DNA from: Chloroflexota bacterium
GTDB lineage: Bacteria; Chloroflexota; Chloroflexia; Thermomicrobiales; JADLAZ01
NCBI GenBank assembly: GCA_020849725.1
Contig: JADLAZ010000271.1
Location: 1-26,427, forward strand
DNA length: 26,427 bases
Direction of reading: 5' to 3'
Shown here: piece by piece, positions 7,801 to 14,928 of the stretch
Numbering within the stretch: position 1 is the stretch's first letter
How the letters are laid out: the number at the start of each line of letters is the position of its first letter
Program-made: the position numbers and the translations under genes
The notes under the pieces: generated by a model
Told to the model about the DNA's origin: nothing
Seen by the model: the letters and a program-made list of their open reading frames with translations, nothing else
Database searches by the model: none

Positions 7801-10571
7801 CGCGCACCCTGAATAGCACCGGCTATGAGGTCACGCGCACCCAGAAGGTCAGTGACACCTTGACCACCACCGACCGGTACGGCGTCGTCGCGCCGGCGAC
7901 CGGTGGCCAGGAGCGCGTCACAACCGGCCCGGACGGTGCCCAGGTCCGGACCCAGATCGGCCTCGACGGCGGCCGAGCCACGACGCTGCCGGGCGGCAGC
8001 GGCCCGACGGTCGGCCTGGTCGAGGGTCCCGACCCGCGCTTCGGCATGCAGGCGCCGGTGCCCAGGAGTCTGACCACGACCACCGGCGGACTGACCTCGT
8101 CCGTCGCCATGGCGAGGTCGGCCACTCTTGCGGTCCCGGGCGATCCGCTCAGCCTCACCACCCTGACCGAGACGGCGACGATCACCGCCGGCGGTTCCAG
8201 CCGCATCGTTACGACGACGTTCGACCGGGCGACGCGGACCTTTACCACGACTACGCCGGGCGGCCGCCAGGGCCAGACGGTTATCGATGACCTCGGCCGG
8301 GTGGTCGAGGAGCGCACCGTCGGCGGCGTGCCCGCCGTGGCGCCAGTGACCTACGCCTATGACACGCGCGGCCGGCTGAAGACCATCACCCAGGGTCCAC
8401 GCGTCACGACCTACGACTACCTGGCCACCACCGGCACCGACAACGGCTACTTGGAAGAGATTTCCGCACCGGAGAACCGGGTGACGCGCTTCGCCTATGA
8501 CGCGGCCGGCCGGATCGCGCAGGTAACGCAGCCTGACAGCTCGATCGTCGCTTACCAGTACGACGCCAACGGCAACGTCACCCGCATCACGCCGCCGGGC
8601 AGCGCCGCCCACGACTTCGGGTACACGACGGTCGACCAGCCGCAGCAGTACACCGCGCCCGACGTCGGCAGTGGCACGCCACACGTCACCGACTACGCCT
8701 ATTACTTCGACGGCCAGACCCGCCAGGTGACGCTACCGGGCGGTCAGATAGTAACGATGACGCCAGACGGCGCCGGCCGACCGGGGACGATCGCGCTCGC
8801 CCGCGGCACGTTCACCTACAGCTACGACGCGGCTACAGGGCGGCCCACGGGCGTCACCGCGCCGGGCGGCATCGGGCTGGCCTACGGCTACACCGGCGAG
8901 GTGCCGACGAGCGAGACCTGGAGCGGGCCAATCGCCGGCAGCGTCAGCCGCACGCTCGACCACACCTTCCGGCTGAGTTCGATCAGCGTCAACGGCGCCG
9001 ACCCGATCACTTACAGCTACGACAACGACGACCTACTGACCCAGGCCGGGGCGCTGACGCTGAGTTCGGACGCGACCACCGGACGGCTGACCGGCACGAG
9101 CCTCGGCGTCGTCGCCGACACCTGGGGCTATGGCGCCAGCTACGACGAGCCGAGCCAGTACCAGGCGACAGCGAGTGGCGGCACGCTCTATCAGGCTGAG
9201 TACCTCGTCCGCGACCAGCTCGGCCGGATCGAGCAGCGGCGCGAGACGATCGGCGGAGTGACAACGACCGAGGACTACGCCTACGATTTGGTCGGCCGGC
9301 TGACGGAGGTCAAGCAAGACGGAGCCGTCGCAGCCACCTACACTTACGACGCCAATGGCAACCGGCTGAGCCGCACCGCTGGCGGAACAACGACGACCGG
9401 CACCTACGACGCCCAGGACCGGCTCACGGCCTGGGGGAACACGACCTACGCGTACACGCCGGCGGGCGTCCTCCAGACGAAGACGACAGGCGGACAGGCG
9501 ACGACCTACTCCTACGATGAACTGGGCAACCTGCTTAGCGTGGCACGGCCGGGGCAGCCACTTATTGAGTACCTGATCGACGGGGCGAACCGGCGCATTG
9601 GCAAGAAGGTGGGAGACACGCTCCGGCAGGGCTGGCTCTACCAGGACGATCTGCGCCCGATCGCCGAGCTAGACGGGGGCGGGAGCGTCGTCGGCCGCTT
9701 CGTCTATGCTAGTTCGTCAAACGTGCCCGATTATGTAATTAGGGGAACTGTCACCTACCGGATGATCACCGACGAGCGGGGCAGCGTGCGACAGGTGGTC
9801 AATAGCGCCGACGGGGCAGTCGCCCAGCGGCTGGACTACGACGAGTTCGGGCGGGTGCTGTCTGACAGCAACCCGGGCTTCCAGCCATTCGGCTTCGCGG
9901 GCGGACTGTACGACCCAGACACTGGACTGGTGCGATTTGGGGCGCGCGACTACGATGCTGAGATTGGGCGATGGACAGCGAAGGATCCACTTGGATTTGA
10001 TGCTGGCGATGTTAACTTCTACGTGTATGTTCTCAACGACCCGATAAATCTGGCTGATCCGCTCGGGTTGGCAGTCGGCGCGCCCGGGTTTTGGGAGAGC
10101 ATGATTCCGGTGTGGGGATCAGGCAGGGCAGCGATCAATGACTTTCAGTGCGGACGCTGGGCGTGGGGTGCCTTCAATACGGCTCTGGCTGTGAGCGACC
10201 TCTTCGTGATTGGCTCTGTGTACCGTGGCATTGCTCGGGGAGCATGGAAAATGGGCGGCCACTCATGGAGCACTACGAGGAGGTGGCTCGCGCAGACTGG
10301 ACGGGTGCGGTTCCCTGGCCAAGAGATTCACCACTGGCTGATACCGCGCAAGGCGGGATTGGGCAAGCAGGTACCAAATGCCATCAAGAATCAACCTTGG
10401 AATCTGGTGGGCATGCCTCGTAATCCTGCTATTCACGACGCCATTCACGGCGGGGGAGACCTCAAGCACTATCAGATACCTCTTACTATGTGGTTCGGCA
10501 CACCACACTGGCTGAAAGCTGGCGGCATTTCAGGTGGTGGCAGATGGGCCAATAGTTCGGCGCGAGAGTGA
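1827..10571 (+). CDS. Giant secreted RCC1-NHL-Rhs polymorphic toxin with HNH-like nuclease tip
   Basis: A 2914-residue protein if it starts at ATG 1827. A basic stretch and hydrophobic helix (about residues 70-100, core LVTSVLLALTLLLTLQPLLA) marks it for export. Seven RCC1 blades follow (about 122-498, recurring AWG and GQLGD), then a Thr-Pro linker (to about 575), seven more RCC1 blades (to about 930) and a second linker. Next is a carboxypeptidase-regulatory/TTR-like domain (about 1028-1105; GRVLDGAGQPLPGVEIAI), a plug-like region, and six NHL repeats (about 1529-1842; GLALAPDGSLYLVDT). YD repeats form the shell to an Rhs core ending DPLGL at 2748. The last 166 residues are the variable tip, with EIHH (2833-2836), NQPWN (2855-2859) and HDAIH (2870-2874), which fits an HNH/ENDO VII-type nuclease. 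By family knowledge, the shell encloses and releases the tip as a toxin for neighbouring cells. The tip's DNA is more A/T-rich than the body. A likely immunity gene follows. Metal and substrate specificity cannot be told. Confidence 0.88.
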   Translation: MSPRGRIRLTDRTRRALGPVVARLRPASRPPASLTEPRLRRQRELATSGPSIGGDCMSHCATSSSRIPQHRRGCSARRLVTSVLLALTLLLTLQPLLAALRPAELGSLGRGLDPAVEAAGAGPWAWGSNEFSQLGATTAGTCSDSSPCATSPVDIENLPTGVSIAALSAGHRKSAMVGSNGHVYVWGEGAAAIPTEVLDPTGTTALTGVVQVAIGTHHVLVLKADGTVFAWGYNSSGQLGDNTTTDRALPVQVKGPGGTGTLTNVAEVAAGYSHSLARKADGSVWAWGLNDDGQLGDNTTSTRHAPVQVKAGGAATFTDATAIAAGDYHSLALKADGSAWAWGNGGSGQLGQNSSANRLVPAQAKGLGGSGTLTNVAQITGGSYFTVARKFDGTVWAWGNNWSGQLGDTTTAQRNTPVQVRINATTFLTGVGYVAAGAEFAVAVKTDGSVWTWGSNGGGELGQGGWDQNPHSAAVPVGGIATAAQVAVGDGHVLVVPSTTGPTPTPTGTATLTPTNTPTTTHTPTATGTATSTATSTPAGGPTATPTATATSTTTPAATNTPTPTPTRTPTPGGGASPPSSWGANASGQLGDGTTTGHTTPAAIAGVTGAAALAAGTAHGLALLGDTTVRAWGNNGSGRLGDGTTTNRLSPVAVSGLTGVTAVAAGDQHSIAVLSNGTVRAWGNNGSGRLGDGTSQNRSTPVTVVGVGGTGTLGAVAAVAAGGGHSLALRSDGSVVAWGANSFGQLGDGTTTGKAFPVVVAGLSGVLAIAAGASHSLALKADGTVVAWGYNAYGRLGDGTTANRSAPVAVNGLTGVTAIASGMEHSLARKGDSSVIAWGRNDSGQLGDGSTTDRTAPVTVGGLSGVIAVSGGAGHSLAFLGDGTARAWGSNVSGRLGDGTATNRSTPVMVANLASVAAVAAGGDFSLALTGGTGNTPTPTATVGQATATSTLIPTNTPTTISSNTATATATPSVTSPVPPDPITIAPPIDQSVAAGLEATVHFLYTGPNPVQTGVADGTIDPRHVAVLRGRVLDGAGQPLPGVEIAILGYPELGQTRTRADGHFDLAVNGGGPLTVTYRKAGYLSSQRQIVVPWQDYRWLPEVALLAASATTTTLAMGDPPAGGNTMHIARGEAEVDEDGARQATLLIPPGTQARLDGGPLTQDVTIRITEYTVGDRGPAAMPGTLPPTSAYTYALELGVDGADDVQFTQPVPVYVDNFLDFPVGEPVPIGYYDRAAGRWVAADSGTVIKVVSITGGLADVDTDGVTGADDAATLAALGITDAERQQLALLYTAGKTLWRVTVTHFSPWDINWGFGPPDDAVTWIQEALFGGDSLDGACHVRGSDIDCQNQALGESVGVTGTDHRLHYQSDRTRDRRGAYTVDIPLRGASVPAGVTSIEVEVEVGGQRFAQSYPVASMAASYTWDGRDAYGRVLQGQQPATVRVGYTYSGVYQRTSRFGYSGVGVAVAIEGSRTRQELTLWSERRGLLGAWDATAHGLGGWTLDVHHAYDPAAKVLYGGDGSKRSAANINAVITTAAGGGASYADGAAANRVSLNWPHGLALAPDGSLYLVDTGRQRIRRVKDGVITTVAGSGSNWCPSPTDACGDGGDASGAHFSDPHGLAIGPDGSLFIADKYANRIRRIDRATNMITTVAGTGARGLSGDGGAAVAALLNRPEGVAVAPDGTLYIADTDNNRLRRVGPDGIISTVTTGTVIWPGGVAVGSDGSVFVGDRIGKRVVQVKPDGDVVAISAGGQVTGVAVGPDGSLYYVAWSTVNRRAPDGSVRRVAGAGPADDYTGEGGPAAAAILAEPTNGLTIGSDGIVYFSDGLRNNRVLRVGPAFGATSGELVIPSEDGGLLYEFSATGRHLRTRHALTGSVLLEFGYDAGGRLAHVIEKTGGAIDNVVTIERDAADRPTAIVAPFGQRTTLGLDPEGRLTTVTNPAGEAVRLGYAGGSGLLTSLTTPRDHVYRFAYHPDGRLKQDDDPAGGSQTLARTLNSTGYEVTRTQKVSDTLTTTDRYGVVAPATGGQERVTTGPDGAQVRTQIGLDGGRATTLPGGSGPTVGLVEGPDPRFGMQAPVPRSLTTTTGGLTSSVAMARSATLAVPGDPLSLTTLTETATITAGGSSRIVTTTFDRATRTFTTTTPGGRQGQTVIDDLGRVVEERTVGGVPAVAPVTYAYDTRGRLKTITQGPRVTTYDYLATTGTDNGYLEEISAPENRVTRFAYDAAGRIAQVTQPDSSIVAYQYDANGNVTRITPPGSAAHDFGYTTVDQPQQYTAPDVGSGTPHVTDYAYYFDGQTRQVTLPGGQIVTMTPDGAGRPGTIALARGTFTYSYDAATGRPTGVTAPGGIGLAYGYTGEVPTSETWSGPIAGSVSRTLDHTFRLSSISVNGADPITYSYDNDDLLTQAGALTLSSDATTGRLTGTSLGVVADTWGYGASYDEPSQYQATASGGTLYQAEYLVRDQLGRIEQRRETIGGVTTTEDYAYDLVGRLTEVKQDGAVAATYTYDANGNRLSRTAGGTTTTGTYDAQDRLTAWGNTTYAYTPAGVLQTKTTGGQATTYSYDELGNLLSVARPGQPLIEYLIDGANRRIGKKVGDTLRQGWLYQDDLRPIAELDGGGSVVGRFVYASSSNVPDYVIRGTVTYRMITDERGSVRQVVNSADGAVAQRLDYDEFGRVLSDSNPGFQPFGFAGGLYDPDTGLVRFGARDYDAEIGRWTAKDPLGFDAGDVNFYVYVLNDPINLADPLGLAVGAPGFWESMIPVWGSGRAAINDFQCGRWAWGAFNTALAVSDLFVIGSVYRGIARGAWKMGGHSWSTTRRWLAQTGRVRFPGQEIHHWLIPRKAGLGKQVPNAIKNQPWNLVGMPRNPAIHDAIHGGGDLKHYQIPLTMWFGTPHWLKAGGISGGGRWANSSARE
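3708..3892 (+). repeat. Near-identical direct repeats inside the second RCC1 block
   Basis: The same 35 bases occur at 3708-3742 and 3858-3892, 150 bases (50 codons) apart. Both encode TVRAWGNNGSGRLGDGT-type blade sequence. Other blades are similar in protein but more diverged in DNA, so this pair points to recent blade duplication or gene conversion. Confidence 0.75.
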
Positions 10572-10633
10572 GGATGACCGCAGGACGTTGAGTGGGTATC
10601 AATTATGTCTGTGAAACGTTCCGCGATCGGCAC

Positions 10634-10672
10634 AGCGTAGCGTCGGCAAGGCCTCGTTGCCGACGCTACGCT
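10634..10672. terminator. Perfect 16-bp hairpin between toxin and immunity genes
   Basis: The arms AGCGTAGCGTCGGCAA (10634-10649) and its exact complement (10657-10672) are separated by seven bases. The hairpin lies 62 bases after the Rhs stop and 46 bases before the immunity start. No T run follows on either strand, so it is not a classic intrinsic terminator. It could block 3' exonucleases, attenuate read-through, or be a mobile repeat. Confidence 0.5.
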
Positions 10673-10718
10673 TGGTCAGCGCAGGAAAAGCGTTTCCATT
10701 GGAAGATCATGAGGAACC

Positions 10719-11150
10719 ATGAAGCTGGACACGACCACGCTCAAATTCCCGGTAATTTGCTTCAATGACAGTACCTTTAGAGTCATTGACACGCAATTAT
10801 CGTTAACTTTACGCCCCAGCAGCGTGCTAAAGAGTGGCTGGTTTGATGGCATGCTCATTATCGACTGCGAAGGAATCGCCTACAAGATACGAAAGGGCAC
10901 CAAGCTTGGGCGTTCGGCCTTCTCGTGGCATAGCCTCATCCTGGATCCAATCATAGAGATCGACCTCGAACAAGAAGGGGCTGCTTATTCGGTGTCACTC
11001 GAGGAGGCTCGCAATTACGTGTTTGCTTCGACAACACGGTGGCATGGCCTTGAAGCACGCGCAGATTTTGATGAGCTATCGCACCAAATCGGGCAGGCTA
11101 AGAGTGTTGCCGATCTCATTCGCCTTCTCGCAGAGCATAAAGCCGGTTAG
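10719..11150 (+). CDS. Putative immunity protein for the Rhs nuclease tip
   Basis: A 143-residue cytoplasmic protein with no signal peptide or membrane segment. It sits 147 bases after the toxin-bearing Rhs gene on the same strand. GAGGA at 10711-10715 lies three bases before ATG 10719. The sequence alternates strands and helices, with landmarks LKFPVICF near the start, KSGWFDGMLIIDCEGIAYKI, the centre TRWHGLEARADFDEL, and a C-terminal helix SVADLIRLLAEHKAG. Small acidic proteins in this position after Rhs genes are normally cognate immunity proteins that bind and block the toxin tip. That is the basis of the call; I do not recognise a named immunity family with certainty. The gene is visibly poorer in GC than its surroundings and matches the toxin tip in this, so the two probably moved together. 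Confidence 0.65.
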   Translation: MKLDTTTLKFPVICFNDSTFRVIDTQLSLTLRPSSVLKSGWFDGMLIIDCEGIAYKIRKGTKLGRSAFSWHSLILDPIIEIDLEQEGAAYSVSLEEARNYVFASTTRWHGLEARADFDELSHQIGQAKSVADLIRLLAEHKAG

Positions 11151-11582
11151 AGCTCGGTTATCTATGAATACGGCAGGAATGATCAGAAGATGCCAACTTG
11201 GTAGTAGCAAGTCAGAATGATCACATCATCAGCAGGGGACACAGGCTAGGGCCACCCCCGCTGGCCGTGCGACGGCCGAGCGCCGACCGTTTCCCCGAAC
11301 CGCTGGTCCTTCATCGCACCTCGGGTGCTGATCGTCACGCCTCCTCCCACATATCTGGTTCTTTCGCGCTCATTTCTCAGATTTGAGGTAACTAAACAGG
11401 CTCTTGGCCATGGGGTCATCCCGAAGCGGCACGAGCTTGTACGCCCCATCCTGTCTGGCCAGTCCGGCGGTCCCTGTCTTCGTTGAACAGGCCGTTCCAC
11501 TTTCTTTGAGCCGATTTGACACCAATCACTGCTGTCGGCGGGCGCGTACCTGCTGATAGCATCAGGTCAGGAGCCTCCCACC
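11151..11582. other. Spacer with no intact gene; holds a minus-strand coding remnant
   Basis: No complete gene is visible between the immunity gene and the broken glycoside hydrolase. The left part (11151-11340) shows nothing recognisable. The right part contains a protein-like minus-strand fragment listed separately, and the Shine-Dalgarno of the next gene (AGGAG 11569-11573). Confidence 0.6.
11370..11525 (-). pseudogene. C-terminal remnant of an unidentified protein
   Basis: A minus-strand frame of 51 codons ends at the stop whose plus-strand position is 11370-11372. The end reads like real protein: QDGAYKLVPLRDDPMAKSLF, followed by SYLKSEK. Upstream in another frame (to about 11560) is the equally protein-like stretch VIGVKSAQRKWNGLFNEDRD, which suggests one gene broken by a frameshift near 11450. 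No start codon with a ribosome site is present in either piece. Its family is not recognised. It lies tail-to-tail with the immunity gene. Confidence 0.33.
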
Positions 11583-14149
11583 GTGACCCGCCTGCGTCTG
11601 CTCTCACTGCTCCTGATCACCGGCCTGCTGCTGCCCCTGCTCGGCCCCGTCGGGCCGTCGGCCAGCGCCCAGGCGGCAATCGCGGTCAGCGCCAGCGCCA
11701 CCACGCTGCTGGTCTACGATCAGTCTGCCCACGGCCTATGACAACCCCTACGACCCTGACCAGATCGACGCGCGCGCGATCGTGACCCGGCCCGATGGCG
11801 CCGTCGAGAGCGTCCCGGCCTTCTGGCACGAGCAGGTCGCCTACGCCGACGTGGGCGACGACGACTACACCGTCATCCCCAACACCGGCGCCTGGAAGGT
11901 CCGCTACGCCCCACGCCAGGCCGGCGCCTATACCTATCGCATCGAGGCACGCGACGCCGCCGGCACGCTGACTTCCGCCCCCGGCAGCTTCACCGCCACG
12001 ACGCCGGCCGCCGGTCACGGCTTCCTGCGCGTCGACCCGGCCCACCCCACACGCCTGGCCTTCGACGACGGCACGCCCTTCGTCGCCGTCGGCAGCAACC
12101 TGGCCTGGAACGGCCAGTTGCCCGAGACCTGGGACCACCTCGCCCGCTTCCAGCAGGCGAAGATGAACGTTGCTCGCGTCTGGCTGGCCTTCCCCAGCGG
12201 CTCGTATCCGAACCATCAGAACTTCCCCGGCGGCCACTTCACGCTCGAGTGGGGCGCCGGCGTCACGCGCGGCACCGGTGGCGTCGACGTCATGACCTGG
12301 CAGGGGGTCGGCCGCTACAGCCAGGAGAACGCCCACAAGCTCGACCGGCTGCTGGCCGAGGCGCGCGCCCACGATGTCCAGTTGATGCTGACGCTCTTTG
12401 GCTACCAGAACTTCTGGAACTACTACCAGGACAACCCGTACACGCCGCTCCTGAACCCGGAGCCGCGTCACTTCTGGACCGACCCGGTCGCCCGCACGCA
12501 CTTCCGCAACTAAGTTCGCTACCTGGGGGCGCGCTACGGCGCCGCCACCAGCCTGGGCATGGTCGAGCTCGTTCCAGAGCTCGACCAGGGCAACAGCACT
12601 CCCCTGACGCTGCCGAACGGCCGGGCAGCGATGACCGCCTGGCACGCCGAGATGGTCGGCGCGCTGCACGCGGCCGCGCCCCGGGCGCCGCTGACCACCA
12701 CCAGCTTCGCCAAGCTGGCCAAGCCCTGGACCGACGCCGATGGCAGTCAGTCCTTCGGCGCGCTGCCGATGCTGCATCTGACCCAGGCCCACCACTTCGA
12801 CAGCAAGCCGGCCGACGCCACCGGCTGCTACAGCGCCTGCATGGTCCAGTCCTGGGCGGAGATGGCGCGCTGGGCGACGGCGACCTGGGGCCGGCCCTTC
12901 CTGGTCGGCGAGTACGGCTACGGCGGCGACCGCTTCTACCCCGGCACCGACGGCAAGGGGCCGGCGCTCAACCGCCTCAACCACCACTCGACCTGGTCGC
13001 CGGTCCTGCTCGGCGGCGCGGCCGGCGGGGCGATGCTGTGGCGGATGAACTGGTACTTCCTGCCGCCGGACGACTTCCGTGCCAACACCCGGCGCTTCGG
13101 TGACTGGCTGGACGACGAGCGGCCCTATCTCCGGCAGATGGACCACACCTGGGCCGGCGTGGGCCTGCCCGGCTACTGGGTCGGCGGCTACCGCAAGCCG
13201 AACCGCGCGGCGCTGTACGTGCTGAGCAAGGCGGCGCGCTGGGAGATCGAGGACAGCGCCCTGACCCCGATCGCAGGCGCGAGCTACACCCTGTCCGGCG
13301 TGCCGGCCGGGAGCTACCGGGTCGCGTACACCGACCCGCTGACCGGGGCGAGTCGCGGGACGATCGACCTGGCGCACCCCGGCGGCGACCTGATGCTGGC
13401 GCTGCCGGACGTCCGGCGCGACCTGGCGATCAGGGTCTTCGACCCGGCCGAGACGCCCCCCGCTCGGTGAGCCGCTGCCTGACCCGACGCCCAGCCCGAC
13501 GCCGACGGTCACGCCGACGCAGCCGACGCCGACCGCGACCATCACCCACACGCCGACGCGCATGCCGACGGTGACAAAGACGCCGGCCGTCACGCGGACA
13601 CCAACCGTCACGCGGACCCCGACCATGACCCGCACCCCAACGGCCACCCGGACGGCGACTGCCACGCGCACGGCGACGGCAACGCGCCCGCCCGCGGCGA
13701 CCGGGACGCCGACGCGCACCGCGACGGCCAGCCGCACCCCGACTGTCACCCGCACGCCAACAACGCCGGCGGCGACGGCCACGCCCCGGCCGCAGGCGCC
13801 GCTCGCGCCGGTACTGCTCGACCCGACGGCGGCGAGCGGGCCAGTCGCAACCGCGCCGCCGCCGACCTTCACCTGGCGCGACCCCGGCCTCGGGCTAGCG
13901 GCGGCGACCCGCTTCCGGCTGGCGATCAAGCAGGGGTCGACCGAGCTGGTCGTGGCGGACCGCGCCGCGAGCGACTTCGCGAGCGAAACGGACGACGACG
14001 GACGGCGGACCTACCGCTACATGCTCACCGAGGCCGAGGCCGGACGGCTGCGGGCGGGCGGCCAGTACGGCTGGCTGGTGGCGGCGCGCAACGGCGCCAT
14101 CAGCTACTGGAAGGGCAGCACGACCGCCACCTTCACCATCGCCGGCTGA
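11583..14149 (+). pseudogene. Broken secreted glycoside-hydrolase-like protein
   Basis: GTG 11583 follows AGGAG (11569-11573) and begins a clear signal peptide (MTRLRLLSLLLITGLLLPLL). The frame hits TGA at 11739, but the protein continues one frame over from about 11725 (LPTAYDNPYDP). An Ig-like N-terminal domain (ITRPDG-like VTRPDGAVESVPAFW) leads into a (beta/alpha)8-type body with NLAWNGQLPETWDHL and ARVWLAFPSG. TAA at 12511 interrupts HFRN/VRYLG exactly where a tyrosine would fit (TAC to TAA). The body continues in frame with VELVPELDQG and FLVGEYGYGG, the likely catalytic glutamates of a GH5/cellulase-like fold. At a six-C run (13456-13461) the frame shifts again into a long Thr-Pro linker and an FN3-like end (PPTFTWRD, to 14149). 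With three lesions it is very probably inactive, unless some are sequencing errors; the homopolymer shift is the most suspect. The exact family is inference. Confidence 0.75.
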
Positions 14150-14160
14150 CCGGGCAGCGG

Positions 14161-14259
14161 CTACCAGCCGGTGCGCTCGCGATGGGCGCGCAGCGCGTCC
14201 TCGTCCCAGGGAACGCCGAGCCCCGGCCCGGCGGGAGGAGCAATGTGAGGGGCTGCTTG
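14161..14259 (-). pseudogene. C-terminal remnant of an enolase-superfamily enzyme
   Basis: The minus strand encodes about 32 residues, with a stop at plus position 14161-14163 and an upstream in-frame stop at 14260-14262. The sequence PPAGPGLGVPWDEDALRAHR resembles the extreme C-terminus of mandelate racemase/muconate lactonising enzymes, where a PGLGV-x-D/E-D-A-L tail is common. The barrel domain and all catalytic residues are missing. The neighbouring small ORF on the other strand starts inside it, so the rest of the gene was replaced or deleted. Confidence 0.5.
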
Positions 14260-14698
14260 CTACGGGGCTGTCTGGCGAGCCTGGGGCTGCTGGCGGTGCT
14301 GGTCGTCCTGGTGGTGGTCACCCCGCTCCGCTCCCAGGTCTTCCACGTTTCACCCACGCCCGCGCTCTTCTATCCCCAGGCAGTCGCCAGTCCGGCGACT
14401 GTGCGGAGCGTCCTCGGGCCGGCGCCGGACGGCTATGCCTGGCAGGAACAGGTGGATTGGGACGATCGTGCGGGCATGCCTCGTCAATGCGCGGGAGCGG
14501 GGCGGGCCGGTCGACCGGCCGCTGAACGACCGCCTGCAAGGGATGACGCCGCCCATGGGCCACCGATGGACCGGGATGTGGCGGGATCTCCCCGGCGCCC
14601 CGAACAGTCTGGTGGGGGTCTGCCTCTGGCGGACCCAGTGCCAATGGGGCCAGATCCCGAGTCGCCACGAGTGCGCGATCCTCCCCAATCCTGCTTGA
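14245..14698 (+). pseudogene. Small membrane-anchored protein, apparently frameshifted
   Basis: GTG 14245 is preceded by GGAGGAG four bases upstream. It opens MRGCLLRGCLASLGLLAVL and a further run of V/L, one transmembrane or uncleaved signal segment. The extracytoplasmic start is FHVSPTPALFYPQAV. This frame loses protein character after about 14470 (WQEQVDWDDR). The +1 frame then reads plausibly (IVRACLVNARERGGPVDRPL, then a tryptophan-rich end LWRTQCQWGQ) to TGA 14696-14698. Joined, the product would be about 150 residues. No family is recognised. Alternatively the first frame simply runs on to 14793 as a short protein with a low-complexity tail. Confidence 0.38.
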
Positions 14699-14852
14699 TG
14701 ACGGGCCACCTCGACGCTGACGCCTCGGCGAACAGTGACATGGTGTCTCGCACTCGGAGTGGTGAGCACCACCCATCAGCCAGAGTCCCATAGGCGCCGT
14801 GTATCGTGCTCCCTGGATAGATGGCCCTGCTCGCACGATCGCGGCCCCGGAC

Positions 14853-14881
14853 TTGACATGCCCCCGGTCCATGCTTCAAGT
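14853..14881 (+). promoter_or_regulatory. Candidate sigma-70-type promoter
   Basis: A perfect TTGACA (14853-14858) is followed after 17 bases by the weak -10 hexamer TCAAGT (14876-14881). It lies about 48 bases before the start of the small membrane protein at 14929. The -35 and the spacing are good; the -10 matches only half of the consensus. Confidence 0.35.
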
Positions 14882-14928
14882 AGCGGCTGGCCGGGTCGAG
14901 GTCTTGGTCACCTCATGGAGTTCCGCCG

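Noticed and set aside
5079..8684. Very long open frame (1201 codons) antisense to the Rhs gene
   Set aside because: Composition is the mirror of GC-rich sense codons, with Arg/Ala/Asp/Val-rich, motif-free text and no ribosome site. The sense strand has clear NHL and YD repeats.
11686..13929. 747-codon open frame antisense to the glycoside-hydrolase-like pseudogene
   Set aside because: It begins across the Thr-Pro linker, giving artificial VAVGV-type repeats. The sense strand carries recognisable enzyme blocks.
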